In this document: piece after piece, positions 8,394 through 17,196 of the stretch
Layout of the letters: each line of letters starts with the position of its first letter
How positions within the stretch are numbered: position 1 is the first letter of the stretch
From: Roseithermus sacchariphilus
GTDB taxonomy: Bacteria; Bacteroidota; Rhodothermia; Rhodothermales; MEBIC09517
Assembly: GCA_003285105.1 (NCBI GenBank)
Contig: CP030158.1
Coordinates: 4,202,449-4,266,448, forward strand
Reading direction: 5' to 3'
DNA length: 64,000 nucleotides
Notes under the pieces: generated by a model
Databases searched by the model: none
Seen by the model: only the letters and a program-made list of their open reading frames with translations
What the model was told of the DNA's origin: nothing
Position numbers and translations under genes: made by a program

Positions 8394-9308
8394 GTGGATC
8401 TCAACCAGACGTTCAACCTCCTCGTCGACAAGCTTCAGGGATGGCTCGACGCCCTGATCCTGGCCCTGCCAAACCTCGTGGCGGCCGTGCTGATCGTCAT
8501 CGGCTTCGCCTTCGCGGCCCGGCTGGTCCGACGGCTGATCGTGAGCGGCATGGACCGGGTCTCGGCGTACCGGCAGGTCAACAAGCTGCTGGGTACGATC
8601 GGCTATCTGGGCGTCCTGGCGGCCGGCGTGTTCATCGCGCTCGGGATTCTGGACCTGGACAAGACGGTCACCTCCCTGCTGGCCGGGGCCGGGATCATCG
8701 GGCTGGCACTCGGCTTTGCCTTTCAGGACATCGCCACCAACTTCATCTCGGGCATTCTGCTCTCCATCCGCCGCCCGTTCACCGAGGGCGACATCATCGA
8801 ATCCAACGGGTACCTCGGCACCGTCGCCGACGTCAACCTGCGCTCGACGAAGCTGCGCACCTTCCAGGGGCCGCTGGTGATCATCCCGAACAAGGAGATC
8901 TTCCAGAATCCCCTGACGAACTACAGCGAACTGGGCCGGCGGCGCGTCGACCTGCGTTGCGGCGTCGCGTACGGAGACGATCTGGAGCAGGCCCGCCGCG
9001 TGGCGCTGGACGCCCTCGAAGGCCTCGACGTCCGCGACGCGAACCGGCCCGTCGAGCTGTTCTACGATGAGTTCGGCGACAGCTCGATCAACTTCACGGC
9101 CCGCTTCTGGATCGACTTCCGCAAGCAGACCGACTTCCTGCACGCCCAGAGCGAGGCCATCATCCGCCTCAAACGCGCGTTCGACGACCACGGCATCACC
9201 ATCCCGTTCCCCATCCGCACGCTCGACTTCGGGGTGGTCGGCGGCGAAAAGCTCAGCGACGTGCTGCCGCCCTCGCTCTATGCGACCTCGCCGGCCAACG
9301 GCTCCTGA
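8394..9308 (+). CDS. mscS: Small-conductance mechanosensitive channel, MscS family
   Basis: Inner-membrane tension-gated channel protecting against hypo-osmotic shock. The roughly 304-residue product has three N-terminal hydrophobic helices. The third is the pore helix, rich in Gly/Ala (LAGAGIIGLALGFAFQDI, then NFISGILLSIRRPF), followed by the beta domain (GDIIESNGYLGTVADVNLRST...IIPNKEIF) and an alpha/beta C-terminal cage domain. GTG 8394 is chosen because the first helix follows immediately; GTG 8346 would add 16 unconserved residues. It is a compact MscS without periplasmic extensions. The 253 bases upstream hold no gene. Confidence 0.92.
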   Translation: MDLNQTFNLLVDKLQGWLDALILALPNLVAAVLIVIGFAFAARLVRRLIVSGMDRVSAYRQVNKLLGTIGYLGVLAAGVFIALGILDLDKTVTSLLAGAGIIGLALGFAFQDIATNFISGILLSIRRPFTEGDIIESNGYLGTVADVNLRSTKLRTFQGPLVIIPNKEIFQNPLTNYSELGRRRVDLRCGVAYGDDLEQARRVALDALEGLDVRDANRPVELFYDEFGDSSINFTARFWIDFRKQTDFLHAQSEAIIRLKRAFDDHGITIPFPIRTLDFGVVGGEKLSDVLPPSLYATSPANGS

Positions 9309-9412
9309 GCCGCACGGGGCGCGCATCAGGCAGGGCGCATCGCGGCGGGAAGCCTGAGGCCCGGAGCGGCGTACACGGTCCCTCTGCGTTCCCGCCCGCC
9401 GCCCTTCTGCCC

Positions 9413-10489
9413 ATGCCCCCCGAAGAAACCATCGTCACGCTGGACGTCCCGCCCGGCTACCAGGAACACGAGCGGCTGGACGTCTACCTGACGCGCTGCC
9501 TGCCCAACGCCACGCGGGCCAAGGTGCAGCGCGGGATCCGCCAGGAGCGGGTGCAGGTCAACGGCGCGGTCGTCACCCGGCCCTCACACACTGTCCAGGC
9601 GGGCGACTGCATCGTGTGCCGCCTGCCCAAGCCGCCCCCCATCGAGGCCCGCCCCGAGCCCATTCCGCTCGACGTCGTCTACGAGGACGATCACCTGCTC
9701 GTCGTCAACAAGCCGGCCGGCATGGTGGTGCATCCGGCCTACGGAAACCGCACCGGCACGCTGGTCAACGCCCTGCTGCACCACGTCGGTGCCGGCACGC
9801 TGAACGTCGACGACGTCGAGGACGAGGAGGCCGACGAGGAGGTGGGCCTCTCGACGATGAACGCGGCACCGTCGTACGCCGGCGATCCCGGCATCCGCCC
9901 CGGCATCGTCCACCGGCTCGACAAGGACACGTCGGGGCTGCTGGTCGTGGCCAAGGACGACGAGACGCACGCCGGTCTGGCCCGGCAGTTCGCCGAGCGA
10001 ACGATCCGGCGGCGCTATCTGGCGCTCGTCTGGGGCGTGCCGGACCCGCCCGCGGGCCGCGTCGAGGCGCCGCTGGGGCGGGATCCGCGGGATCGCAAGC
10101 GGATGGCGGTGGTGCCCCCCGAGCGGGGCAAGTACGCCGTCACCCACTACGAGCTGGTCGAGCCGCTGGCTTTCACGGCCCTCGTGGCGTTCCGCCTGGA
10201 GACGGGCCGTACCCATCAGATCCGCGTCCACGCACGGCACATCGGCCATCCCGTCCTGGGCGACCCGACCTACGACGGCATGGCGATCCGTCGGGGGCCG
10301 ACGCACGGCACGCGGCAGGCGTTCTTCCGCAACCTGTTTGAGCGGATGCCGCGCCAGGCGCTGCACGCCCACACCCTCGGCTTCACCCACCCCCTCACCG
10401 GCGAGGCGCTCGACTTCTCGGCTCCGCTGCCGGAGGACATGGCGTACGTGCTGGAGCGGCTGCGCGCGGTCGACGGGGGATGGGCCTGA
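9413..10489 (+). CDS. rluD: 23S rRNA pseudouridine synthase, RluD family
   Basis: Isomerises specific uridines to pseudouridine in the large-subunit rRNA. The 358-residue product has an N-terminal S4 RNA-binding domain (residues 15-75, ERLDVYLTRCLPNATRAKVQ). The RsuA/RluD catalytic domain follows, with HRLDKDTSGLLVVAK containing catalytic Asp170, and the GRTHQIRVHARHIGHPVLGD motif. An acidic insertion (DVEDEEADEEVG) precedes the catalytic motif. Assignment to RluD rather than RluA or RluC is by S4 presence and length. The gene is followed by an 11-bp tandem repeat before a convergent membrane-protein gene. Confidence 0.92.
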   Translation: MPPEETIVTLDVPPGYQEHERLDVYLTRCLPNATRAKVQRGIRQERVQVNGAVVTRPSHTVQAGDCIVCRLPKPPPIEARPEPIPLDVVYEDDHLLVVNKPAGMVVHPAYGNRTGTLVNALLHHVGAGTLNVDDVEDEEADEEVGLSTMNAAPSYAGDPGIRPGIVHRLDKDTSGLLVVAKDDETHAGLARQFAERTIRRRYLALVWGVPDPPAGRVEAPLGRDPRDRKRMAVVPPERGKYAVTHYELVEPLAFTALVAFRLETGRTHQIRVHARHIGHPVLGDPTYDGMAIRRGPTHGTRQAFFRNLFERMPRQALHAHTLGFTHPLTGEALDFSAPLPEDMAYVLERLRAVDGGWA

Positions 10490-10505
10490 CGCGGGTGCCG
10501 GATGA

Positions 10506-10557
10506 CCGCTCCGGCACCGCTCCGGCACCGCTCCGGCACCGCTCCGGCACCGCTCCG
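10506..10557. repeat. Tandem 11-bp repeat, 4 full copies plus a partial
   Basis: Four exact tandem copies of CCGCTCCGGCA (10506-10549) and eight bases of a fifth fill most of the 69-base gap between the 3' ends of rluD and the convergent membrane-protein gene. It lies outside both coding regions. It might act in transcription termination or simply be slippage-prone filler. Confidence 0.9.
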
Positions 10558-10558
10558 A

Positions 10559-11530
10559 TCACCCCGCATCGCCGTCCGCCGGCTCCGGCCGGTCCGGCAC
10601 GGGCCGCGCGGCGTCGGGCCTGGCGTCGGGCAGAGCCTCGACCGCCGGCGCCGCGTCCGTCGCCGCGGCCTTCACCGAATCGTTCGGCAGGTACTCGGCC
10701 AGTTGCGCGCGCAGCTCCGGCGGAAGTCGCTCCAGCAGTTCCCGGTACAGCTCGTCCTGGGTCTTGAAGAGCGTGTTGAAGAGCTCCCGCAGCTTCTCGA
10801 TGGCGTTCTTGCTAAACAGCCCCACCAGCGCCCCGATGGCGGCCAGCGCCCACAGGTTCAGTTCGTCAGGCGCCCCTTCGCCGGCCGAGACGACGAGCAA
10901 GCCGCCCTTGATGACGAAATAGAAGATCAAGCCGAGCAGCATCCCCATCAGCAGGCGCGCCACGTACCACGGCGTGTAGGCCACGTCGAAGTCCTGAATG
11001 ACGCTCGCGTGGCGGAGGTACCCCAGCATCGTCGTGATGCTGCTGCCCAGGCCGGCGGCAAAGAGCATCACCATCGACTCCTTGATGGCCCGGGCCGTCG
11101 AGGCATCGACGGTGGGGAAGAGCGTCCGCAGCCCTTGCGGCCACAGGGGGGGATGAATGGAGAGATAGAGCCCCAGCAGCGCGAACACGACGAAGGCAAA
11201 GAGCCAGGCCCCGACGACGACGGTGTTTCCCTGCGGAAAGCCGATGCGCACCACCCCGTCTTCGTCCGGCGGAGGCGCTACGACGGGCGCGCCGCTCAGC
11301 AGGGCCACCCCTCGCGCGGCCACGTGCACCAGCAGAAACAGCAGCACGCCCAGCCACAACCCTATCATCGCCAGCACCAAGGGCATCCAGCCTTCTGCGG
11401 CGGCGGCGGGCATCAGCACCCCCTGCACGTAGAGCAGGACGAGCATCAGCCCGATGCTGTACCACAGCAGCACGCCCAGCCCGCGGACGGTGCCGAACCA
11501 GCGGACGTACCATTTGCGGGGAGCGTTCAT
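10559..11530 (-). CDS. Conserved-looking multi-pass membrane protein of unknown function
   Basis: A 323-residue protein I do not recognise. Six hydrophobic stretches are visible, roughly at residues 15-37, 46-72, 104-126, 145-165, 188-215 and 228-250. After the last one comes an amphipathic charged segment (EKLRELFNTLFKTQDELYRELLERL) and a disordered Pro/Ala/Asp tail. It is probably an inner-membrane protein with a cytoplasmic C-terminal helix that could mediate oligomerisation. The 5' end faces the 406-base gap before a glycosyltransferase gene on the other strand. Confidence 0.6.
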   Translation of the reverse strand: MNAPRKWYVRWFGTVRGLGVLLWYSIGLMLVLLYVQGVLMPAAAAEGWMPLVLAMIGLWLGVLLFLLVHVAARGVALLSGAPVVAPPPDEDGVVRIGFPQGNTVVVGAWLFAFVVFALLGLYLSIHPPLWPQGLRTLFPTVDASTARAIKESMVMLFAAGLGSSITTMLGYLRHASVIQDFDVAYTPWYVARLLMGMLLGLIFYFVIKGGLLVVSAGEGAPDELNLWALAAIGALVGLFSKNAIEKLRELFNTLFKTQDELYRELLERLPPELRAQLAEYLPNDSVKAAATDAAPAVEALPDARPDAARPVPDRPEPADGDAG

Positions 11531-11936
11531 CCTGTTCGGTCCGGGGCGGCAGCGGCCGATGCAACGGCCGCAGGCCGGGGCGTCCGACGCGATGCGACCG
11601 GCGAGCCCTGTGAAGCAGGGGAGTCACCCGAGGCGGCGCCCCCCTCTGCCGCACCGCCTCCCTACCTCCAGCCCCCGCACGGGGACCGGCACGAGCCGCT
11701 GCGACAACGCATCCACCCCGAAAGTAGACACCGCACAGCGAAGATGCGAGGTGGGACCACACGAATCAGGCAAAGTGGCGGTCAGCCGTCAGCCCGCAGC
11801 CTGCTATGCATGGCAGAAACGCAAGGGGTCCAAAACTTTTGTGTGCTCACCCTGCATGAATACCGAATTCTGGTTGGAATTCTTTGTCTTACTGGCGTAA
11901 GCTTTTTCTTTTTCCACGCTCAACCCCCGAGCTATC
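11531..11936. other. 406-base divergent intergenic region
   Basis: Lies between the starts of the membrane-protein gene and the glycosyltransferase gene. The first 250 bases are GC-rich without recognisable structure. A short run of GTCAGCC-type heptads lies at 11781-11801. The last 120 bases are clearly more AT-rich, as expected for a promoter region. A weak sigma70-like pair TTGGAA (11874) and TAAGCT (11898) with 18-base spacing could drive the glycosyltransferase. No RNA gene was recognised. Confidence 0.5.
11781..11801. repeat. Three degenerate heptad repeats (GGCTGAC family)
   Basis: Three contiguous 7-mers GTCAGCC, GTCAGCC, CGCAGCC. On the other strand they read GGCTGCG-GGCTGAC-GGCTGAC, the same heptads as in the longer array at 62692-62768. 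Intergenic; function unknown. Confidence 0.6.
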
Positions 11937-13229
11937 ATGCACCTCCTCATCCTGACCGCAGGGACACGCGGGGACGTTCAGCCGTACGTGGCGCTGGGTC
12001 GCGGAATGCGGGCATCGGGACACACTGTCACAATCTGTGCTCCTGCTCATTTCGAGCACTTCATCACAGAGCACGGCCTGGCCTATGCCTTCCTGAATAA
12101 CGACATCATAGACCTGATGCATTCCGAGGAAGGCCAGTTGGCGATGGAAAACACGGGTACGCTCTGGGAAACGATCCTCACGATGCGCCGCATCATGCCG
12201 AAGATGGGTGCTCTTCAGCGCCACCAGATCGAGGACTTCTGGGCCGCAGCCGAGACGACAAACCCGGACCTCATCCTTTTCCATCCCAAGGCCCTTGGGG
12301 CACCCGACTTTGCCGAGTACCTGGGCCTTCCCTGCATGTTAGGATTCTACCTACCGATGTACGTACCAACCCGGGCCTTCCCGGCGATGGGCTTCCCTCA
12401 GCTGCCCTTCGGCGGCTGGTATAATCGGCTCACGTATCACTGCATCAACCTGGCGACGTGGTTGGGTACCGGACGCTACATCAATGAATGGCGCGAGGCC
12501 CGTGGTCTTCCGCGCCGACGTGGCGGGGCCTACTTGCAGCGAGCTGACGGGTTTACTATTCCCGCCCTGCATGCTTACAGCCCGGCGATCATACCCCACC
12601 CTGCCGATTGGCCTCCATCAGCCGTAACGACCGGCTACTGGTTCCTTGACCAAGAAGACACCTGGCAGCCACCCGATGCCTTGCAGGCGTTCCTCGCCGC
12701 GGGTGAGCCACCTGTGTACGTCGGCTTCGGCAGCATTTTCGGCCGCGACCCGGCCCGGCTGACTCGAATCGTTGTGGAAGCCGTCCAGGCCGCGGGAGTG
12801 AGAGCAGTCCTCGCTCAGGGCTGGGGGGGCCTTATTCTGGACGGTTTCAATCTGCCGGACACGATCTTTCCCATCGAGGTGGTCCCGCACGACTGGCTGT
12901 TTCCACGCGTCTCGGCGGTGGTACATCACGGCGGCTGTGGTACAACGGCGGCGGGGCTGCGCGCCGGACGACCGACCGTCGTCTGCCCGCTGTTCGGCGA
13001 CCAACCCTTCTGGGGAGCGAAGGTAGCCGACCTGGGTGCCGGCCCCGATCCGCTACCGCAGAAACAACTCACCGCCGAAGCGCTTGCCGCCGCCATCCGG
13101 CAGGCCACAACGGACGCCGCCATAATCGAGAAGGCCGGACGCCTCGGCCGTCAAATTCGCCGCGAAAACGGCGTGTCTGAAGCGGTCTACTTCATCGAGA
13201 CGTGGATGCAGCAGCAGTCGACCTCATAA
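11937..13229 (+). CDS. Glycosyltransferase family 1, sterol/macrolide UGT-like
   Basis: A 430-residue GT-B enzyme. The N-terminal acceptor domain starts with LLILTAGTRGDVQPYVALG, the hallmark of sterol 3-beta-glucosyltransferase (UGT80)-like and rhamnosyltransferase proteins. The C-terminal donor-binding domain has YVGFGSIFGRDP and the signature HHGGCGTTAAGLRAGRP around residue 330, then CPLFGDQPFWG. It probably transfers a hexose from a nucleotide sugar to a lipophilic acceptor (sterol, hopanoid, carotenoid or glycolipid); the acceptor cannot be read from sequence. It faces an MFS exporter gene convergently, 18 bases away. Rhodothermota make glycosylated carotenoids, so that acceptor is worth considering (inference). 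Confidence 0.82.
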   Translation: MHLLILTAGTRGDVQPYVALGRGMRASGHTVTICAPAHFEHFITEHGLAYAFLNNDIIDLMHSEEGQLAMENTGTLWETILTMRRIMPKMGALQRHQIEDFWAAAETTNPDLILFHPKALGAPDFAEYLGLPCMLGFYLPMYVPTRAFPAMGFPQLPFGGWYNRLTYHCINLATWLGTGRYINEWREARGLPRRRGGAYLQRADGFTIPALHAYSPAIIPHPADWPPSAVTTGYWFLDQEDTWQPPDALQAFLAAGEPPVYVGFGSIFGRDPARLTRIVVEAVQAAGVRAVLAQGWGGLILDGFNLPDTIFPIEVVPHDWLFPRVSAVVHHGGCGTTAAGLRAGRPTVVCPLFGDQPFWGAKVADLGAGPDPLPQKQLTAEALAAAIRQATTDAAIIEKAGRLGRQIRRENGVSEAVYFIETWMQQQSTS

Positions 13230-13232
13230 CCT

Positions 13233-13268
13233 CACGCGGCTCCCGCACTATGGGGCTGCATCCGCGTG
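13233..13268. terminator. Possible bidirectional hairpin between convergent genes
   Basis: CACGCGG at 13233-13239 is complementary to CCGCGTG at 13262-13268, spanning the gap between the glycosyltransferase stop and the MFS stop. The stem is 7 bp, the loop is long (22 bases) and there is no T-run, so this is only a weak candidate. Confidence 0.3.
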
Positions 13269-14651
13269 CGGCTTCGCTTCATCGTGCGCCCGCGCCGTCG
13301 CCAGCTCGTCGGCCCGGCGCTTGAGGCCGGCGGTGGCGAGCAGCAGCCCCGCCGCCACGGCACCGATCACGCGGAAGGCCGCCTGGTAGCCCTCCGCTCC
13401 GGCGCCCGCCGAGGCCACCACCGCCCCGATCATCGCCCCGCCCAGCAGTTGCCCGATGCTGATGAACAGCGTGACCACCCCCTGGGCCACCGTACGCTCG
13501 GCCACGCGGGCCTCGGTGAGCAGGATGTAGCTGAGCGCCGAGCCCAGCAGGCACGACAGCCCCAGCCCGATCGCCACCGTCCCGGCGTAGAACCCGAGCC
13601 GGGTCGTCCCCGCCAGCCCGACGCCCAGCAGCCCCGCCGCCATCAGCCCCGTGCCGGCCTGAATCACCCGGCGCGACCCGACGCGGTCCAGCAGCCGCCC
13701 CGCCACCGGCGAGCCCAGCGCCACCGCCACCACGAGCGGCAGCAGCATGAACGACGCCGCCGACTTCGTCACCCCGAACGCCGCGATGGCAAGACCGGGG
13801 ATGAACACGAACGACGCCTCCGTCAGCCCGGCCCCGACGGCGAACAGAGCGGCCAGGCGCACCTGGCGGCTGTGCAGCAGCGCCGGCCGCAGCAACGGCG
13901 CCGCGGCACGCCGCTCCACCGCCACGAACACGGGCACCAGCACCGCCGCGCCCAGCAGCAGCGGCCAGACCCGCGCCGACGCCAGGCTCGCCGCCACCGC
14001 CCCGGCCTCGATCCGGTTGACCCCCAGCGCCAGCAGCACCAGCAGCGTCCCGAGCACCCCCATCCCCTGCACGTCCAGCGGCAGCTCCTCGGCGGCCCGC
14101 GTGTCCGGCAGCACCCGCAGGCTCCACAGGAACACGACCGCCGCCAGCGGCAGGCTCACCACAAACAGCCACCGCCAGCCGAACAGCAGCAGGATGCCCC
14201 CGATCATCGGCCCGAGGATGAAAGCCAGCCCGAACACCGCCCCGATGATGCCCAGCGTCCGCCCCCGCTGCTCCGGCGGGAACAGATCCCCGACGACGGC
14301 GCTCGCCACGGGGAAGATGCCCGACGCCCCCAGCCCCTGCAATGCACGCCCGATGAGCATCGCCGTGACGTTCGGCGCCAGGGCAACGATCAGCGCTCCG
14401 GCGGCAAACAGCGCCACGTCCGCCAGGTAGACCGTCCGCCGCCCGTGCACGTCGGACAGCCGCGTCATCAGCGGCAGGCCGATGAGGTTGCACAGCACGA
14501 ACACGTTGAACACCCACGCCACGGCACGCTCATCCAGCCCGAAGTGCTCCCGGATCGCCGGCAACGCCGGCCCGACGATGGCGATGTCGAGCGCCGCCAT
14601 CAGCACGCCGAGGAAGAGGACGGGCAGGACGCGGCGCGAAGCGAGGGTCAC
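13248..14651 (-). CDS. MFS transporter, drug:H+ antiporter-like
   Basis: A 467-residue inner-membrane protein with 12 or more hydrophobic helices. MFS motif A appears between helices 2 and 3 (RLSDVHGRRTVYLAD). Arg in LIGRALQGLGA (motif B region) and a motif-C-like GAVFGLAFILGPMIGG in helix 5 point to the antiporter (efflux) branch. It probably exports a drug or metabolite; the substrate is unknown. It ends with a hydrophilic tail. No regulator gene is adjacent. Its start lies 286 bases from the iron-uptake receptor start on the opposite strand. Confidence 0.88.
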   Translation of the reverse strand: MTLASRRVLPVLFLGVLMAALDIAIVGPALPAIREHFGLDERAVAWVFNVFVLCNLIGLPLMTRLSDVHGRRTVYLADVALFAAGALIVALAPNVTAMLIGRALQGLGASGIFPVASAVVGDLFPPEQRGRTLGIIGAVFGLAFILGPMIGGILLLFGWRWLFVVSLPLAAVVFLWSLRVLPDTRAAEELPLDVQGMGVLGTLLVLLALGVNRIEAGAVAASLASARVWPLLLGAAVLVPVFVAVERRAAAPLLRPALLHSRQVRLAALFAVGAGLTEASFVFIPGLAIAAFGVTKSAASFMLLPLVVAVALGSPVAGRLLDRVGSRRVIQAGTGLMAAGLLGVGLAGTTRLGFYAGTVAIGLGLSCLLGSALSYILLTEARVAERTVAQGVVTLFISIGQLLGGAMIGAVVASAGAGAEGYQAAFRVIGAVAAGLLLATAGLKRRADELATARAHDEAKPHADAAP

Positions 14652-14742
14652 GACAGCAGCAGAGCAGGATGGTCAGACGGACGGCCGTAAGAACGGAAAG
14701 GAGGTGGAGAATGGGAAGCCCGTATGGGATCCTCCGGGGCGT

Positions 14743-14784
14743 GCACAGGCGGATGGCCTCTGGCCGATGGCTTCTGGCGGCTGC
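14743..14784. repeat. Short array of the 14-bp repeat, about 3 degenerate copies
   Basis: Three 14-base units (14743-14756, 14757-14770, 14771-14784). The middle one, CCTCTGGCCGATGG, differs by one base from the CCTCTGGCGGATGG form in the large array at 20740-21047. It lies in the gap between the MFS gene and the receptor gene, about 80 bases before the -35 box of the uptake operon. Confidence 0.75.
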
Positions 14785-14862
14785 GTTGCAGCCCACTCAT
14801 TACCCCAGACCCCGTGCAAGCAGGTTCACTCAAACTTAACCAGGGCCAACACCCAGCCCGGA

Positions 14863-14891
14863 TTGCATGGCCAGCGCCCCCTATTTATAAT
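14863..14891 (+). promoter_or_regulatory. Sigma70-type promoter of the iron-uptake operon
   Basis: TTGCAT (14863-14868), 17 bases, then a perfect TATAAT (14886-14891). The start codon of the receptor is 47 bases beyond the -10 box. The AT-rich block stands out sharply from the surrounding GC-rich sequence. Confidence 0.65.
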
Positions 14892-14902
14892 CAGTCTAAA
14901 TA
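14882..14902. promoter_or_regulatory. Candidate operator palindrome overlapping the -10 box
   Basis: TATTTA (14882-14887) and TAAATA (14897-14902) are exact inverted repeats separated by 9 bases. Over the full 21 bases, 8 of 10 symmetric pairs match. It covers the -10 element and the start-site-proximal region, where a repressor would block transcription. The right half GTCTAAAT resembles MntR/DtxR-type sites and the left half AT-rich Fur-type sites. The regulator identity is open. Confidence 0.5.
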
Positions 14903-14937
14903 CTCATATCCTGACCCCTGTCTCTCACCAGATTGCC

Positions 14938-17193
14938 ATGACCCGACCAGACACCCTCTTTGTCCTTGTACAGAGGACGTTTCTTGCCCTGGTGTTCGTG
15001 TTTCTATACTGCACCGGGATAGCCTTCGCCCAGACGGGGACGATCGCCGGGCGAGTGCTGGACGCCGCGACGGGCACCCCTCTGGCAGGCGTAAACGTGC
15101 GGCTGCTCGAAGCCTCCCTGGGCACCAGCACCGATGCCGAGGGACGTTTTACACTGATCAACGTCCCTGCAGGGGAGCATACCATCGTGGCCAGCTTCAT
15201 CGGATACGGCACCGTCTCGCGGGTGACGCGCGTGTCCGACGGAGCACACATTCAGCTTGACCTCACCATGACGGCCGAGACGCTCGGCCTGGAAAGCATC
15301 GTCGTCACCGGCGTGCGAGTGACTGAGGCGGAGCCGGGTAACCTCATCCTGACGGATCGAGACCTTTCGCGCGTTCAGGCTTCCACCCTGGCCAGTTTCC
15401 TCTCGAACCAGTCTACGGTAGCCGTCGGTGGTGGATCACCGGTGGCACAGAAAGTCTACGTTCGGGGGTTCGAGGACGTCATGCTCAACGTGCGGATCGA
15501 CGGAGCACAGAATGCAGGCGAACTCTATCACCATCAGGCCCGACTCCAGCTCGAGCCCGAGTTCATCAAGCAGATTGTGCTGGATGCAGGCGCCGGTGCC
15601 GCCACCAACGGACCGGGGGCCCTCACCGGTTCCATGCACGTCACCACCAAGAGCGCCTTCGACATGCTGGAACCTGGTCGTTCACTGGGCGCCTGGGCCA
15701 AGGGTACAGTGGGCACGAACGGCGAAAACCGGTATAAAGGCTCAGGCCTGGTCTATGGTCGCCTGACGGAGGGACTCGGTCTGATTGCCGGATTGACCTA
15801 TGAAGACGGAGGCGACTATGCCGACGGCCATGGTAACCTCGCTACTCCGACGGCCTTCGAACACTGGAGGGGCTTTTCCAAGCTCAGCGGCAACTTCGGA
15901 CCACACACGTTCCACCTGTCCTTCGAACGCCTGGATGATCAGGGGGTCTATTACGAACGCCCCAATTTGATCGGCTTCCGCGAAACGTATCAACTGGCCG
16001 ATCACGACATGGGGCGGAGCACCGTTTCGCTGAACTACTCCTACCGCCCCGAGTCGGAAACCGTCGATCTACAGACCCGTGCCTACTGGACCGAGAGCAC
16101 GTTCGAGAATGCACGGCTCTCTACGCCGGACACCTTCTACGGCAAGGGGTCCTTTGCCAGCCTGGGGTTCGAGGTGCGCAATACCTCACGGTTCGGGGCC
16201 GTCAGCCTGATCTACGGGGTAGACGGCCGCTGGGACGACGGATACGGGGCACAGAACGCCACTCCGCCACCCTTCTGGGGTACCTCCGAGCAAAGTGCCT
16301 CCGTCGCAGGCGTCTTCACCCAGGCCCATCTGCCCCTGCTCGAAGAGCGCATCGAACTGTCTGGCGGCCTGCGGATCGATCGCTACGAGCACGAGGTACT
16401 AAGCGGCGTTGGAGAAGGGGCATCGAACCACGCCGTCGGGCTCAGCCCGAACGTTGCGGCCCAGTTCGAATGGATCGACGGCCTGACAGTGCGAGGCAGC
16501 TACGCCCAGGCATTCCGTGGTGTCACGATCCGCGAAGCATTTTTCAGCAGCCTCTACACGCACCGTGGTGACCTGAAGCCGGAGCGGGCCGACAACCTCG
16601 AACTCGGGTTGCAGTTCGAGCGGGCGGGCTTTTTTGTACGCGGCACGCTCTACAGGCAGACGATCCAGAACTTCGTGGACGCTGTCTATCAAGGGGAAGA
16701 GGTATGGGGATACTGGGAAAACGTGGGCGATGCCCGCGTCGACGGCTACGAAGCCGAAGTGGGAGGCCGCTGGAATACATCTCGTTTCAGCGTCGGGGTC
16801 TGGGAGTCGGAGCCGACGTTGAACGACGAGCCCCTGACCGATGCCATGCTCGGGCTGGGTACGAGCATCGGTCGCACCTGGACAGCCCGCCTGGAACACC
16901 TCCTGGCAGCTCCCGGGATTGATCTTGTACTGATCGGTCGGTTCGTGGAGAAAGAGGAGAATACCATCGGCGAGAACGCCCCGGACAAGCCCTCGTACGG
17001 GGTCGTCGACCTGCATGCAGCATGGCAACCACAACCCCTGGATCGGATCCGTCTCGGAATTTCGGTAACCAACCTGCTGAACGAATTCTATTATGATCAC
17101 GCAACGTACTTCTGGCTACCACAGGCCCAGACGTACGTCGGCTTCCCTTCCCGCGGACGCGAATTGCTCCTTTCGCTCTCATATCGCTTCTGA
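14938..17193 (+). CDS. TonB-dependent outer-membrane receptor, siderophore/metal-complex type
   Basis: A 751-residue receptor with a signal peptide ending at about residue 31. A CarboxypepD_reg-like domain follows (residues 34-115, GTIAGRVLDAATGTPLAGVNV), then a plug domain (IVVTGVRVTEAE, VYVRGFEDVMLNVRIDGAQ, GAGAATNGPGALTGSMHVTTK) and a 22-strand barrel ending in SLSYRF with terminal Phe. It imports a ligand across the outer membrane using TonB energy. The substrate is inferred to be a ferric siderophore or haem-like complex from the downstream FecCD-type ABC genes and DUF2218. It is first in a five-gene operon, with the next start 4 bases after the stop. ATG 14938 is chosen because the signal peptide begins there. 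Confidence 0.88.
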   Translation: MTRPDTLFVLVQRTFLALVFVFLYCTGIAFAQTGTIAGRVLDAATGTPLAGVNVRLLEASLGTSTDAEGRFTLINVPAGEHTIVASFIGYGTVSRVTRVSDGAHIQLDLTMTAETLGLESIVVTGVRVTEAEPGNLILTDRDLSRVQASTLASFLSNQSTVAVGGGSPVAQKVYVRGFEDVMLNVRIDGAQNAGELYHHQARLQLEPEFIKQIVLDAGAGAATNGPGALTGSMHVTTKSAFDMLEPGRSLGAWAKGTVGTNGENRYKGSGLVYGRLTEGLGLIAGLTYEDGGDYADGHGNLATPTAFEHWRGFSKLSGNFGPHTFHLSFERLDDQGVYYERPNLIGFRETYQLADHDMGRSTVSLNYSYRPESETVDLQTRAYWTESTFENARLSTPDTFYGKGSFASLGFEVRNTSRFGAVSLIYGVDGRWDDGYGAQNATPPPFWGTSEQSASVAGVFTQAHLPLLEERIELSGGLRIDRYEHEVLSGVGEGASNHAVGLSPNVAAQFEWIDGLTVRGSYAQAFRGVTIREAFFSSLYTHRGDLKPERADNLELGLQFERAGFFVRGTLYRQTIQNFVDAVYQGEEVWGYWENVGDARVDGYEAEVGGRWNTSRFSVGVWESEPTLNDEPLTDAMLGLGTSIGRTWTARLEHLLAAPGIDLVLIGRFVEKEENTIGENAPDKPSYGVVDLHAAWQPQPLDRIRLGISVTNLLNEFYYDHATYFWLPQAQTYVGFPSRGRELLLSLSYRF

Positions 17194-17196
17194 TCC

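Noticed and set aside
14652-14937. Cobalamin riboswitch upstream of the TonB-dependent receptor
   Set aside because: No convincing B12 box or conserved core was found. The iron-type ABC genes and DUF2218 favour a siderophore system.
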